Shown piece by piece: positions 1 through 7,287 of a DNA stretch of 29,219 nucleotides. The notes beneath the pieces were generated by a model, which was not told where the DNA came from, ran no database searches, and was given only the letters and a program-made list of their open reading frames with translations. Numbering within the stretch: position 1 is the stretch's first letter; every line of letters begins with the position of its first letter. The position numbers and the translations under genes were made by a program. This DNA comes from a virus, in the IMG/VR virus record IMGVR_UViG_3300025141_000530, positions 1 through 29,219 of that record; one strand, given 5' to 3'.

Positions 1-1557
1 CAAGTCAAAGAGATATTAAAGTGCGGAAAAGATCCATCTTATTTTCTTAAGACATATGCGCGAATCTCCCACCCCATGCATGGGCTTATCTTATTCGATA
101 CTTATGATTTTCAAGACGAACTTCTGAATAGCTTTAATGACTATCGCTTCAATGTGATTTTAAAAGCAAGACAACTTGGAATTTCCACTATTACTGCCGG
201 CTATGTTGTATGGATGATGCTGTTTCATCGCGACAAGGCCATTTTAGTCATGGCAACTAAGTTCGCGACAGCAGGAAACCTCGTGAAGAAGGTCAAAGGA
301 ATCATGAGACAGCTTCCCGATTGGCTAAAAATTGCCACAATTAGTATTGATAACCGCACCTCCTTTGAGCTTTCCAATGGCTCTTCTATTAAAGCAGCCT
401 CCACTTCTGGAGATGCCGGCCGATCAGAAGCTCTATCACTTTTAGTGCTTGATGAGGCGGCACACATTGAAAACCTAGAAGAATTATGGACAGGGCTATA
501 TCCCACACTATCAACAGGTGGACGCTGTATTGCTTTGTCAACACCAAATGGCGTTGGAAATTGGTTTCATAAAACATGCGCCGATGCTGAGGACGGCGCC
601 AATAACTTTAATATTACTACGCTCCCATGGGACGTCCACCCAGAAAGAGATGAAGAATGGTATAAGAAAGAAACCAGAAATATGTCTAAGCGGCAAATTG
701 CGCAGGAGCTACAGTGTAATTTCAATACCTCTGGCGAAACTGTCATAGACCCTGAGTGTATGGAATGGGTATTGTCTATGGTTAGAGAACCAAAATATCG
801 CACAGGCTTTGATCGTAATTTTTGGATTTGGGAAGAGTTTGATCCTACGTGTAATTATTTAATAGTCGTTGATGTATCCCGAGGCGACGGCGCCGACTTT
901 TCTACTTTTCATATTCTGAAGCTTGAAACATTAGAAATTATCGGAGAGTACCAAGGAAAGCTAACACCGGACCTGTTCGCGAACATGCTCAACCAAGTTG
1001 GCCGAGAGTTCGGGAATGCCATGATGGTAGTGGAAAATAATAATATTGGTTATACAGTACTTGACAAACTCATAGAATACGGTTATTCTAATATATATTA
1101 TTCTATTAAATCAACACATGAGTATATCGAGCAATACCAAGCCGAAGCGCATCACTCCGCAATTCCTGGCTTTTCAACTACGACGAAAACGCGGCCTTTA
1201 ATAGTTGCAAAATTAGAAGAGTTTATAAGAAATAAACTAATTAAAGTGTATTCTTCACGATTGGCCAATGAAATGAAAACCTTTATCTGGAAAAATGGCA
1301 AGCCACAAGCAATGAAAGGTTATAACGATGATTTGATTATGGCTCTTGCAATTGCTTGTTGGGTAAGAGATACTGCTATTCAAGCAAATGCGCGAGACCT
1401 TAACTATCAAAAAGCATTTGTAGACGCGATCATTACAACAAGAACAACAATGAATACACGGATACCGGGCCAACATGGTTATAAAAAAGATAACATCATG
1501 GATCAAATGAGTGAAGCACAAAAACTTTATGAACAATATAAATGGATTATTAAGTGA
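1..1557 (+). CDS. gp17: Terminase large subunit, T4 gp17-like (5' partial)
   Basis: ATPase-nuclease motor that packages DNA through the portal and cuts the concatemer. The frame is open from base 1, and residues before the first ATG (base 76) fit the family (ILKCGKDPSYFLKTYARI), so the true start lies upstream and 518 residues are visible. In visible numbering: a deviant Walker A, ARQLGIST, at about 56-63; Walker B LLVLDEAAH at about 147-155 with the Asp-Glu pair; coupling motif STPNG at about 180-184. The C-terminal RNase H-like nuclease shows VVDVSRGDGADF (Asp about 291), VVENNN (Glu about 345) and YNDDL (Asp about 443-444). T4 gp17 has 610 residues. The portal gene follows after 8 bases, probably in the same operon. 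The P-loop lacks the usual Gly-Lys-Ser/Thr. Identification is firm. Confidence 0.96.
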   Translation, partial: QVKEILKCGKDPSYFLKTYARISHPMHGLILFDTYDFQDELLNSFNDYRFNVILKARQLGISTITAGYVVWMMLFHRDKAILVMATKFATAGNLVKKVKGIMRQLPDWLKIATISIDNRTSFELSNGSSIKAASTSGDAGRSEALSLLVLDEAAHIENLEELWTGLYPTLSTGGRCIALSTPNGVGNWFHKTCADAEDGANNFNITTLPWDVHPERDEEWYKKETRNMSKRQIAQELQCNFNTSGETVIDPECMEWVLSMVREPKYRTGFDRNFWIWEEFDPTCNYLIVVDVSRGDGADFSTFHILKLETLEIIGEYQGKLTPDLFANMLNQVGREFGNAMMVVENNNIGYTVLDKLIEYGYSNIYYSIKSTHEYIEQYQAEAHHSAIPGFSTTTKTRPLIVAKLEEFIRNKLIKVYSSRLANEMKTFIWKNGKPQAMKGYNDDLIMALAIACWVRDTAIQANARDLNYQKAFVDAIITTRTTMNTRIPGQHGYKKDNIMDQMSEAQKLYEQYKWIIK

Positions 1558-1565
1558 GAAAATAA

Positions 1566-3551
1566 ATGGCAGACCCAAAAAACAACCCAGCGAATAGTCA
1601 GTCTAGTTTATTCAAGGCTTTAACAAGATTATTTTCCGGCCCGATTATTAATTATCGGTCTCAGTCCGGCCGCAGAATTAGAAGGCAACATTTAGATAGA
1701 TTTTCTTCTAGATTTAAATCTGCATCTGGGCAACAATTTAAAAAGACGCTATACAGCCCTCTAGACAATATCGCAGTCAACGCAATTTCAAATCAACGTC
1801 GAGCCGAACGTTATGTCGATTTTGATCAAATGGAATACATGCCTGAGATTGCATCGACAATGGATATTTATGCGGACGAGATGACAACATATTCTGAATT
1901 ACGCCCCATGTTAAATATTAAGTGCCCCAATGAAGAGATTAGTGCTGTTTTAAATGTTCTGTTCGACAGCATTCTCAATCTCAGATATAATCTTTTTGGC
2001 TGGGCCCGAACCATGTGTAAATATGGCGACTTCTTTTTGTATCTCGACATCGATGATAAATATGGGGTTCAGTCTGTAATCGCTCTCCCCTCGCAGGAAG
2101 TAGAGAGATTAGAAGGGCAAGACTCGACCAACCCTAATTACATCCAATACCAGTGGAATTCTGCCGGCATTACCTTCGAGAACTGGCAAATTGCTCATTT
2201 CCGGGTGTTAGGAAATGATAAGTATGCTCCATATGGAACTTCAATTTTAGAGCCAGCACGTCGCATCTGGCGCCAGCTAACGCTTATGGAAGATGCTATG
2301 ATGGCCTATCGTGTTATTCGTTCATCTGAACGCCGTGTATTCAAGATTGATGTTGGCGCTGTTCCTCCTAATGAAGTCGAACAGTATATGGAAAAGATTG
2401 TTACAAATCTTAAGAGACATCAAGTTATGGATCCGGACACCGGCCGCGTCGATCTTCGCTACAACCCGATGAGCATCGAAGAAGATTACTTTATTCCTGT
2501 GCGCGCCGGCTCTACTACCGACATTGTTTCACTCCCCGGCGCCAGCAACATTACACAAATTGATGATATTAAGTATTTACGAGACAAGCTTTTTTCAGCA
2601 CTGAAGATTCCGCAATCGTATCTCACCATGGGAGAAGGCGCCGAAGAAGATAAGACGACCCTGGCACAAAAAGATATTCGGTTTGCGAGAACGATTCAAA
2701 GGCTGCAGCGAGTTATTATCGCAGAACTTACAAAGGTTGGCATCATCCACCTCTATACATTAGGCTTTAGGGGCGATGATTTATTGAGCTTTGATCTGTC
2801 GCTGAATAATCCTTCCAAGATTGCTGAACTTCAAGAGATTGAATTTTGGAAGTCTAAGTTTGACATCGCCGGCGCCGCCACAGAAGGTTTTTTCTCACGA
2901 CGTTGGGTCACAGAACACATTTTTGGAATGTCCCACGAAGATTTTATACGCAATCAGCGTGAGATGTATTATGATCGCAAGCATGACGCAGCATTACAAC
3001 AGGTAGCCGAAGCTGCAGCCGCCGAAGGTGGCGGAATGGGTGGCGAATTAGGCGGTGATCTAGGGGGCGATCTAGGCGGCGAAATGGATCTCGGTGGCGA
3101 GGAAATGCCCGCAGGAGAAGCCGGCGGCGATCTCGACCTTGGTGGTGAAGAAGGTGGCGGCGAAGAGTCGACCCTCCTCGCAGTCCCCCCCGGCTCTCGT
3201 AATGAACCCCGACTCACGCCAGGAGCAAAAGGAAAAGTATACTATCCCAAGAAAGTGGATCGCAGAGATGCCGGCGCACGCCAGCGTTCAAATGCCTCTA
3301 AATGGTCTAAAGAAAAAAGTAGCAGCACTCTCCGTAATATAATGCCAGGAATGGGAGATCTCGATGTCCTTGTAAAAATGGGTGGCGCCTCGACAGGTAT
3401 TTATGAGGGAGACGAGTCTACTTATAAAACAGGAGAACTCTTAGAAGAGAATCAGTTATTTCAAATAAATGATTCAATTCGAGATTTAATTACAAGCTTG
3501 GAAAACAACAGCCAGGATACATTGGAGCAACAAGATGAAGACAAAACATAA
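1566..3551 (+). CDS. gp20: Portal protein, T4 gp20-like
   Basis: Forms the ring at one capsid vertex through which DNA enters and to which the neck attaches; in T4 it also starts prohead assembly. The 661-residue product carries typical gp20 stretches, for example SPLDNIAVNAISNQRRAERY, MPEIASTMDIYADEM and, near residue 340, a block ending in IPQSYL. T4 gp20 has 524 residues; the excess is mostly a C-terminal tail. About residues 486-535 form an acidic glycine-rich tract of repeated GGDLGGE-like units, followed by a basic region and a short acidic end. It follows the terminase by 8 bases and overlaps the next gene by 17 bases, suggesting translational coupling. Family call is firm; the role of the tail is unknown. 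Confidence 0.95.
   Translation: MADPKNNPANSQSSLFKALTRLFSGPIINYRSQSGRRIRRQHLDRFSSRFKSASGQQFKKTLYSPLDNIAVNAISNQRRAERYVDFDQMEYMPEIASTMDIYADEMTTYSELRPMLNIKCPNEEISAVLNVLFDSILNLRYNLFGWARTMCKYGDFFLYLDIDDKYGVQSVIALPSQEVERLEGQDSTNPNYIQYQWNSAGITFENWQIAHFRVLGNDKYAPYGTSILEPARRIWRQLTLMEDAMMAYRVIRSSERRVFKIDVGAVPPNEVEQYMEKIVTNLKRHQVMDPDTGRVDLRYNPMSIEEDYFIPVRAGSTTDIVSLPGASNITQIDDIKYLRDKLFSALKIPQSYLTMGEGAEEDKTTLAQKDIRFARTIQRLQRVIIAELTKVGIIHLYTLGFRGDDLLSFDLSLNNPSKIAELQEIEFWKSKFDIAGAATEGFFSRRWVTEHIFGMSHEDFIRNQREMYYDRKHDAALQQVAEAAAAEGGGMGGELGGDLGGDLGGEMDLGGEEMPAGEAGGDLDLGGEEGGGEESTLLAVPPGSRNEPRLTPGAKGKVYYPKKVDRRDAGARQRSNASKWSKEKSSSTLRNIMPGMGDLDVLVKMGGASTGIYEGDESTYKTGELLEENQLFQINDSIRDLITSLENNSQDTLEQQDEDKT
3021..3170 (+). 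repeat. Gly/Asp/Glu-rich low-complexity tract inside the portal gene
   Basis: Imperfect repeats encoding LGGDLGGDLGGEMDLGGEE and related units near the portal C-terminus. The DNA repeats GGCGGTGATCTAGG-like words with variations. It probably encodes a flexible acidic linker. T4 gp20 has no such tract that I know of. Confidence 0.8.
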
Positions 3552-4368
3552 CAAAAAAAGAAATTCTGCTTTTGTTTATGAAGCTCTCGTTAGAGAAGCA
3601 ACAGTTGCAGCACTCAAAAAAGACACGAAGCGTTGTAATACAGCGATAAACATTATTAAGAAACACTTCAAAGAGGACTCTTGGCTCAGAAAAGATTTAG
3701 AATGTCATCGTTCTTTATATGAAAATCAAAATCTTGATAAAGAAACTTCTGAAAAGATTCTGAGGGAAGCCAAAATTACGAGCCGGTTAATTGATCCAGA
3801 TGCCTTGTTTAAAGAGCAGAGCGCTTTAATCCGCGATGTGAACAAAGATTTAGAATCTTCAGTATTTGGGAACTTTGTTCCTAACTATAAAAATCTTGCA
3901 TCAATAGCTCAGATCTTTTCAGATAAAATATCTCCAAAAAATCAAGTTATATTAGAAGGGGAGATTGTTAAAAATATGATAAAAGCCTCAAAAGAAGAGA
4001 CCTCTCTTGACCAAATTGACAACGTTGTTGTTAAAACATTTACTGAAAAGTTTAATAATAAATACAAAACGACACTTCTTGATGAACAGAAAGAACTTTT
4101 AACTTATTATATCTCTTCGTTTGCTGATAATGCTCTTGAACTTAAAGTATTTTTAAATGAGGAAATTAATAGATTAAAAACACAACTTAAAAAAGCAAAA
4201 ATTATAGAAGAAATTAAGAATGATTCTGAAATGCTTGAAAAAACAGAACAGATAATAGAGCGCTTGAACGAGTTTTCAAAGAGTTCTATAGACGACAGCA
4301 TGCTATTAACGGTGATGAAAACACAAAGCCTCGTGAAGGAGATCTACACAGATGGCAGTAATAGTTAG
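3535..4368 (+). CDS. Uncharacterised helical protein, prohead region
   Basis: I do not recognise this 277-residue protein. It starts with a basic segment (MKTKHNKKRNSAFVYEALVR) and is charged and mostly helical by composition. A Lys/Glu-rich probable coiled coil covers about residues 200-250. No signal peptide or membrane segment is visible. The start is supported by GGAG about 7 bases before the ATG. The gene overlaps the portal end by 17 bases and its own end overlaps the next gene by 17 bases. It sits between portal and protease, where T4 carries prohead-core genes 67 and 68, so a head-assembly or packaging role is plausible by position only. It is richer in A+T than the capsid genes. Confidence 0.85.
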   Translation: MKTKHNKKRNSAFVYEALVREATVAALKKDTKRCNTAINIIKKHFKEDSWLRKDLECHRSLYENQNLDKETSEKILREAKITSRLIDPDALFKEQSALIRDVNKDLESSVFGNFVPNYKNLASIAQIFSDKISPKNQVILEGEIVKNMIKASKEETSLDQIDNVVVKTFTEKFNNKYKTTLLDEQKELLTYYISSFADNALELKVFLNEEINRLKTQLKKAKIIEEIKNDSEMLEKTEQIIERLNEFSKSSIDDSMLLTVMKTQSLVKEIYTDGSNS

Positions 4369-4891
4369 AATTGGTGATAAGCCAGAAAGCGCGACTGTTC
4401 GCCTTGAAATAGATGTTCGTAAGAGCATGAATGGAGATCTTATGATCTTCGATCATGGCGATATCGATATCGTTTTATCGACCAAAAATAACAAAATTAC
4501 TGCGTTTCCCAAAGAAACAATGAATGATCTTGTATATGGCGCACAAAATAGATTATTTGCGCACCTTCGCAAGAAAGGACTTGTTGTGGCCGACTCTATT
4601 CAGGGAGGTTCTTTTTATGGCTCTTTCGAGGCCCTGATGGAAGAGGTATCATCGGAAGAACTTAGTACCGCCAAGATGGCCCTTATCAATATTTCTAATT
4701 TTATTGACGAAGAGCGCCCATACTTTGAGTCAACAGAGGCTATTGTATCTATGGCTGATGACGAATTAATTCATCCCGACAAGGAAGATTCAACAGAGCT
4801 TGGAGAAGTACCGCAATCCTCGGAACAAGGTTCTATCCGCCCAGGATATATTAGAGATCCTTATTCATTAAGCTATTTATATACGATTTAG
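4352..4891 (+). CDS. Uncharacterised protein between portal and protease
   Basis: A 179-residue acidic protein that I do not recognise. The first half looks like a compact alpha/beta domain (VIVRIGDKPESATVRLEIDV, then DLMIFDHGDIDIVLSTKNN). The second half is a helical segment and an acidic, probably disordered tail ending in YSLSYLYTI. A good ribosome site (GAAGGAG) lies about 9 bases before the ATG, inside the preceding gene, which it overlaps by 17 bases. Translational coupling with that gene suggests the two act together. Position suggests a prohead or core function, unproven. A copy of the recurring CTATTTATATA element lies in its last codons and may serve the next gene. Confidence 0.82.
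   Translation: MAVIVRIGDKPESATVRLEIDVRKSMNGDLMIFDHGDIDIVLSTKNNKITAFPKETMNDLVYGAQNRLFAHLRKKGLVVADSIQGGSFYGSFEALMEEVSSEELSTAKMALINISNFIDEERPYFESTEAIVSMADDELIHPDKEDSTELGEVPQSSEQGSIRPGYIRDPYSLSYLYTI
4872..4881 (+). promoter_or_regulatory. Candidate late-promoter element (GCTATTTATA)
   Basis: GCTATTTATA, a one-mismatch copy of the recurring ACTATTTA element, about 29 bases before the ATG of the gene at 4901 and just before its AGGAGG ribosome site. It lies in the end of the upstream coding region, so coding constraint is an alternative explanation. Confidence 0.3.
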
Positions 4892-4900
4892 GAGGCTTGT

Positions 4901-5638
4901 ATGTCTGAAATGAAATTGATAATGGAGAACTGGCGAGGCTACCTAACAGAAATTGATGCCAATGATCCCGTTACGTATGAACTTTTAAGTTCTATTTTAA
5001 AATTAATGACGGGCGCAAAGCAAGGCCTTGTAGGCGATGCTCTTGCAAAGTTTGCAGGCTTAAAAGGCGCAGTTGGTGACACGCAAGATCTTATTAAGAT
5101 GGCCATGGACGTCATGGAGGAGGAAGTTCTTAAAGAAGAATTTGGCGTTCTCAACGAAGAAGAGACAAAAGCTGTCCTGAATGAAGCGGTGCTGACCCTT
5201 GCGACCATTTGGGCTGGTCTGAAAGTCTTAGGGGTTCTTAGTCAGGTAAAGGGAATGGCTGGCTTAGGATTAAAAGTATTTAAGAAACTTAGAGGGCAGC
5301 CAACCGATGTAACCGACAAGCTTCCTTTTTTGGATTTACTTAATTTAGACCCAAAATATTCTGCTATTGTAGATGATAGAATTGAAGAAGCGTTTTTAAA
5401 ATGGTGGCTCGCAGAAATAGACGGGAAACCCCCCGGCGACAACGTTGATACTGCAGATTTGGATGTAAATGCAAAGTTAATTGAGTTTTTAAATAGTGAG
5501 TATGGGCGCCAATTAGCCGGCCACGATCCCGCCACGGGAGTCGCCGGCGCCGGCACCACCGGAGCATATAAAAGTGTGAAGAGAGGCGCACGAATAAAAC
5601 GCGCCAAGGGAACCGCAGCCCAACAAGTTGGAGAATAA
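4901..5638 (+). CDS. Putative internal head/core protein with MENWR leader
   Basis: A 245-residue protein, function not established. It starts with an amphipathic leader, MKLIMENWRGYLTEI. In T4, internal head proteins carry short N-terminal capsid-targeting sequences that the gp21 protease removes after a Leu/Ile-x-Glu motif; YLTE here fits that pattern and so does VLNE-A near residue 93. About residues 95-125 are hydrophobic (AVLTLATIWAGLKVLGVL...), perhaps one membrane or buried helix. The C-terminus is basic (YKSVKRGARIKRAKG), compatible with DNA contact. A strong AGGAGG site precedes the ATG. The stop overlaps the next start as TAATG. By position and leader I infer a protein packaged in the prohead. 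Confidence 0.8.
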   Translation: MSEMKLIMENWRGYLTEIDANDPVTYELLSSILKLMTGAKQGLVGDALAKFAGLKGAVGDTQDLIKMAMDVMEEEVLKEEFGVLNEEETKAVLNEAVLTLATIWAGLKVLGVLSQVKGMAGLGLKVFKKLRGQPTDVTDKLPFLDLLNLDPKYSAIVDDRIEEAFLKWWLAEIDGKPPGDNVDTADLDVNAKLIEFLNSEYGRQLAGHDPATGVAGAGTTGAYKSVKRGARIKRAKGTAAQQVGE

Positions 5639-5946
5639 TGGAACTTTTAACATTTATATTGGCATCCTATGGCCTCACACAGATTCTTGTATATGGAAAA
5701 ATTTTAGATAGACTAAGACCAACTAAGGGGTGGCTTGGTCAAATGTTTTCGTGTCCTATGTGTATGGGTTTTCACGTAGGGTGGATTTTAATGCTACTTT
5801 CTCCATATACAGAACTATTTAATTTTGACGTAACGCCTGTAAATTATTTTATTTTAGGTGGCTTGTCATCGGGAACATCTTATGTTCTTAATATGATTTT
5901 TGGAGATGAAGGAATAAAACATGAACATAAATATATGGACACGTAA
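5638..5946 (+). CDS. Small membrane protein, CPMCMGFHVGW motif
   Basis: A 102-residue protein with three likely membrane segments: LLTFILASYGLTQILVY near the start, GFHVGWILMLLSPY in the middle and YFILGGLSSGTSYVLNMIF near the end. The motif SCPMCMGFHVGW resembles the Cys-x-x-Cys plus GFW/GFH signature of DUF1360-type small membrane proteins, whose function is unknown; that match is from memory. It starts on the TAATG overlap with the preceding gene, so it is translationally coupled to it. A membrane protein inside a capsid operon is unusual. Lysis, host-membrane modification or prohead anchoring are all possible and none is shown. Confidence 0.82.
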   Translation: MELLTFILASYGLTQILVYGKILDRLRPTKGWLGQMFSCPMCMGFHVGWILMLLSPYTELFNFDVTPVNYFILGGLSSGTSYVLNMIFGDEGIKHEHKYMDT

Positions 5947-5989
5947 GTGGATGCTTCAACCAGTAAGAAATTGCTGTAAAGGATCTTAG
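5921..5989 (+). CDS. Possible 22-residue peptide before the protease gene
   Basis: ATG to TAG encodes MNINIWTRKWMLQPVRNCCK plus GS. A purine-rich site (GGAGATGAAGGA) lies at a workable distance before the ATG. It overlaps the end of the membrane-protein gene in another frame and fills the gap before the protease gene at 5992. It is basic, with two Trp and two adjacent Cys. Without comparative data it could be chance. Confidence 0.3.
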   Translation: MNINIWTRKWMLQPVRNCCKGS

Positions 5990-5991
5990 CT

Positions 5992-6597
5992 ATGGCAAAA
6001 GTTTTATTGAGAGAATATTATGCACTCTGCGAAGGCGGCGTATGCCAAGATTTATTAACAGAGGAAGAGAAGCGCTTTGTTGCAGATGGCGGCATGATGC
6101 TGTCTGGCAAACTACAAGAAGCAGACATTCAAAATGGGAATGGTCGTGTCTATCCTTATCGCGTTTTGATGCGCGAAGTCGAGAATTATAAGAAATTAGT
6201 AAAAGAAAAAAGAGCCCTCGGAGAATTAGATCATCCCGACGATTCAGTCATTAATCTTAAGAACGCTTCTCACATGGTCACAGATGTTTGGATGGAAAAC
6301 AAAGCTGTAATGGGCAAAGTAAAAGTACTTGAGACCCCTTCCGGCAACATCCTTCGCGGGTTGGTCAACAGCGGGGCCCAGCTTGGTATCTCCTCACGAG
6401 GAATGGGATCCGTTAGCGAAGCCAAAGGACAAACGATTGTTGAAGATGACTTCCAGCTTATTTGTTTTGATTTTGTATCGGAACCGTCCACTCCAGGAGC
6501 TTATATGATGAAAGAAGCGAAAGACATGAGTGTCCCTAACGTATTTACTAGGGCTGATCGTATCAATAGACTATTAAATAAGGTATTGGAAGATTAA
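5992..6597 (+). CDS. gp21: Prohead core protease, T4 gp21-like
   Basis: Serine protease of the prohead core that matures the capsid by cutting scaffold, capsid and internal proteins after Leu/Ile-x-Glu. The 201 residues carry the family hallmarks: KLQEADIQNGNGRVYPYRVL, then GELDHPD with the likely catalytic His81, INLKNASH, and GISSRGMGS with the likely nucleophile Ser134 or Ser135. Length is close to T4 gp21 (212). KLQE-A near residue 43 fits the consensus cleavage site, so self-processing is possible. An AAAGGA site precedes the ATG, and the stop forms a TAATG overlap with the next gene. The fibre cassette separates it from scaffold and capsid genes, unlike in T4. Identification is firm. 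Confidence 0.95.
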   Translation: MAKVLLREYYALCEGGVCQDLLTEEEKRFVADGGMMLSGKLQEADIQNGNGRVYPYRVLMREVENYKKLVKEKRALGELDHPDDSVINLKNASHMVTDVWMENKAVMGKVKVLETPSGNILRGLVNSGAQLGISSRGMGSVSEAKGQTIVEDDFQLICFDFVSEPSTPGAYMMKEAKDMSVPNVFTRADRINRLLNKVLED

Positions 6598-6995
6598 TGA
6601 AAAAATCAGAGTTAAAACAACTAATTAAACCATTAGTTAAAGAATGTATTCACGAAGTCCTTTTAGAAGAAGGGCTTTTGTCTAATGTAGTAGCAGAGGT
6701 CGCAAAAGGATTACAACAGAACATTATTGTTGAGACACAGCAGATTAACGAACAAACACAATTAAGAGAACAGACAAACAACTCAAGATCAAAATTAAAA
6801 GAACACAAAGATAATTTAATGAAGACCATTGGTAAAGATGCTTATAATGGTGTAAACCTTTTCGAAGGAACAGAGCCAGAATCTCAGAACACCCCCTCGC
6901 AGGGCCATAGTGATTTAGGAAATCCGAGAGATTCAGGCGTAGATATTAGCTCCTTACTGGGCAAATCATCTGCAATTTGGCAAGCAATAAAGTAG
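6597..6995 (+). CDS. Small prohead/core-associated protein (putative)
   Basis: A 132-residue protein, not recognised as a named T4 product. The N-terminus (MKKSELKQLIKPLVKECIHE then VLLEEGLLS) is an amphipathic helix. A Gln/Asn/Lys-rich helical middle and a flexible Gly/Ser/Pro tail follow. LFE-G near residue 90 fits the gp21 consensus cut site. It begins on a TAATG overlap with the protease gene and is followed after 8 bases by the bS21 gene. Coupling to the protease and the candidate cut site favour a prohead-core or internal role, but this is inference. Confidence 0.8.
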   Translation: MKKSELKQLIKPLVKECIHEVLLEEGLLSNVVAEVAKGLQQNIIVETQQINEQTQLREQTNNSRSKLKEHKDNLMKTIGKDAYNGVNLFEGTEPESQNTPSQGHSDLGNPRDSGVDISSLLGKSSAIWQAIK

Positions 6996-7003
6996 GAGCA
7001 GAA

Positions 7004-7246
7004 ATGTCTAGAGGCGCACATGTTAAGGTTACAGCAAAAGAATGTCGAGGAATTCCCGAAAGGATGATTCGGAGATTTATAAAAAAAGTTAAAAAAGAAG
7101 GCGTTTTAGAGACGGTAAAAAATCGTCGCCACCACAAGAAGCCTTCTGTCGCCAAAAAAGAAAAGCGTATTAAAGCTGCGCGCAGGCGAATGCGAGAAGA
7201 GCAAAAAAGAAAGAGAGCGCAAGAAAGGCGCAATAGAAATATCTAG
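7004..7246 (+). CDS. rpsU: Phage-encoded ribosomal protein bS21 homologue
   Basis: An 80-residue, very basic protein. The order VKVTAKECRGIPERMIRRF, KKVKKEGVLETVKNRRHHKK, PSVAKKEKRIKAARRRMR follows bacterial bS21, whose pattern is an N-terminal strand, a helix ending in a Gly-Val-Leu turn, an Arg-rich block, Lys-Pro, then a long basic helix. bS21 sits near the 3' end of 16S rRNA on the small subunit and affects initiation. The ATG at 7004 is preferred over an in-frame ATG at 6977, because AGGAG lies 6 bases before it and the longer start runs into the previous gene. Phage-borne bS21 is known from cultured and uncultured phages. Here it may bias host ribosomes toward phage mRNA; that role is inference. 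Confidence 0.85.
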   Translation: MSRGAHVKVTAKECRGIPERMIRRFIKKVKKEGVLETVKNRRHHKKPSVAKKEKRIKAARRRMREEQKRKRAQERRNRNI

Positions 7247-7248
7247 AG

Positions 7249-7257
7249 ACTATTTAC
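7249..7257 (+). promoter_or_regulatory. Candidate late-promoter element (ACTATTTAC)
   Basis: An exact ACTATTTA copy in the only gap between the bS21 gene and the gene at 7288, 39 bases before that ATG, followed by an A/T-rich stretch and a TAGGAG ribosome site. Confidence 0.42.
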
Positions 7258-7287
7258 AATGAATATATATAATTTAGGAGTTTTATA

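Noticed and set aside
5814-5822. ACTATTTAA inside the membrane-protein gene
   Set aside because: Matches the recurring element, but lies mid-gene and far (about 175 bases) from the next long gene. Not listed as a promoter, though it could serve 5921 or 5992.
6617-6626. ACTAATTA near the start of the gene at 6597
   Set aside because: Lies within coding sequence for Gln-Leu-Ile-Lys and does not precede a gene start.
6977-7003. Upstream in-frame ATG for the bS21 gene (89-residue version)
   Set aside because: It lies inside the preceding gene, lacks a ribosome site and adds residues not matching bS21. The ATG at 7004 has AGGAG six bases away.
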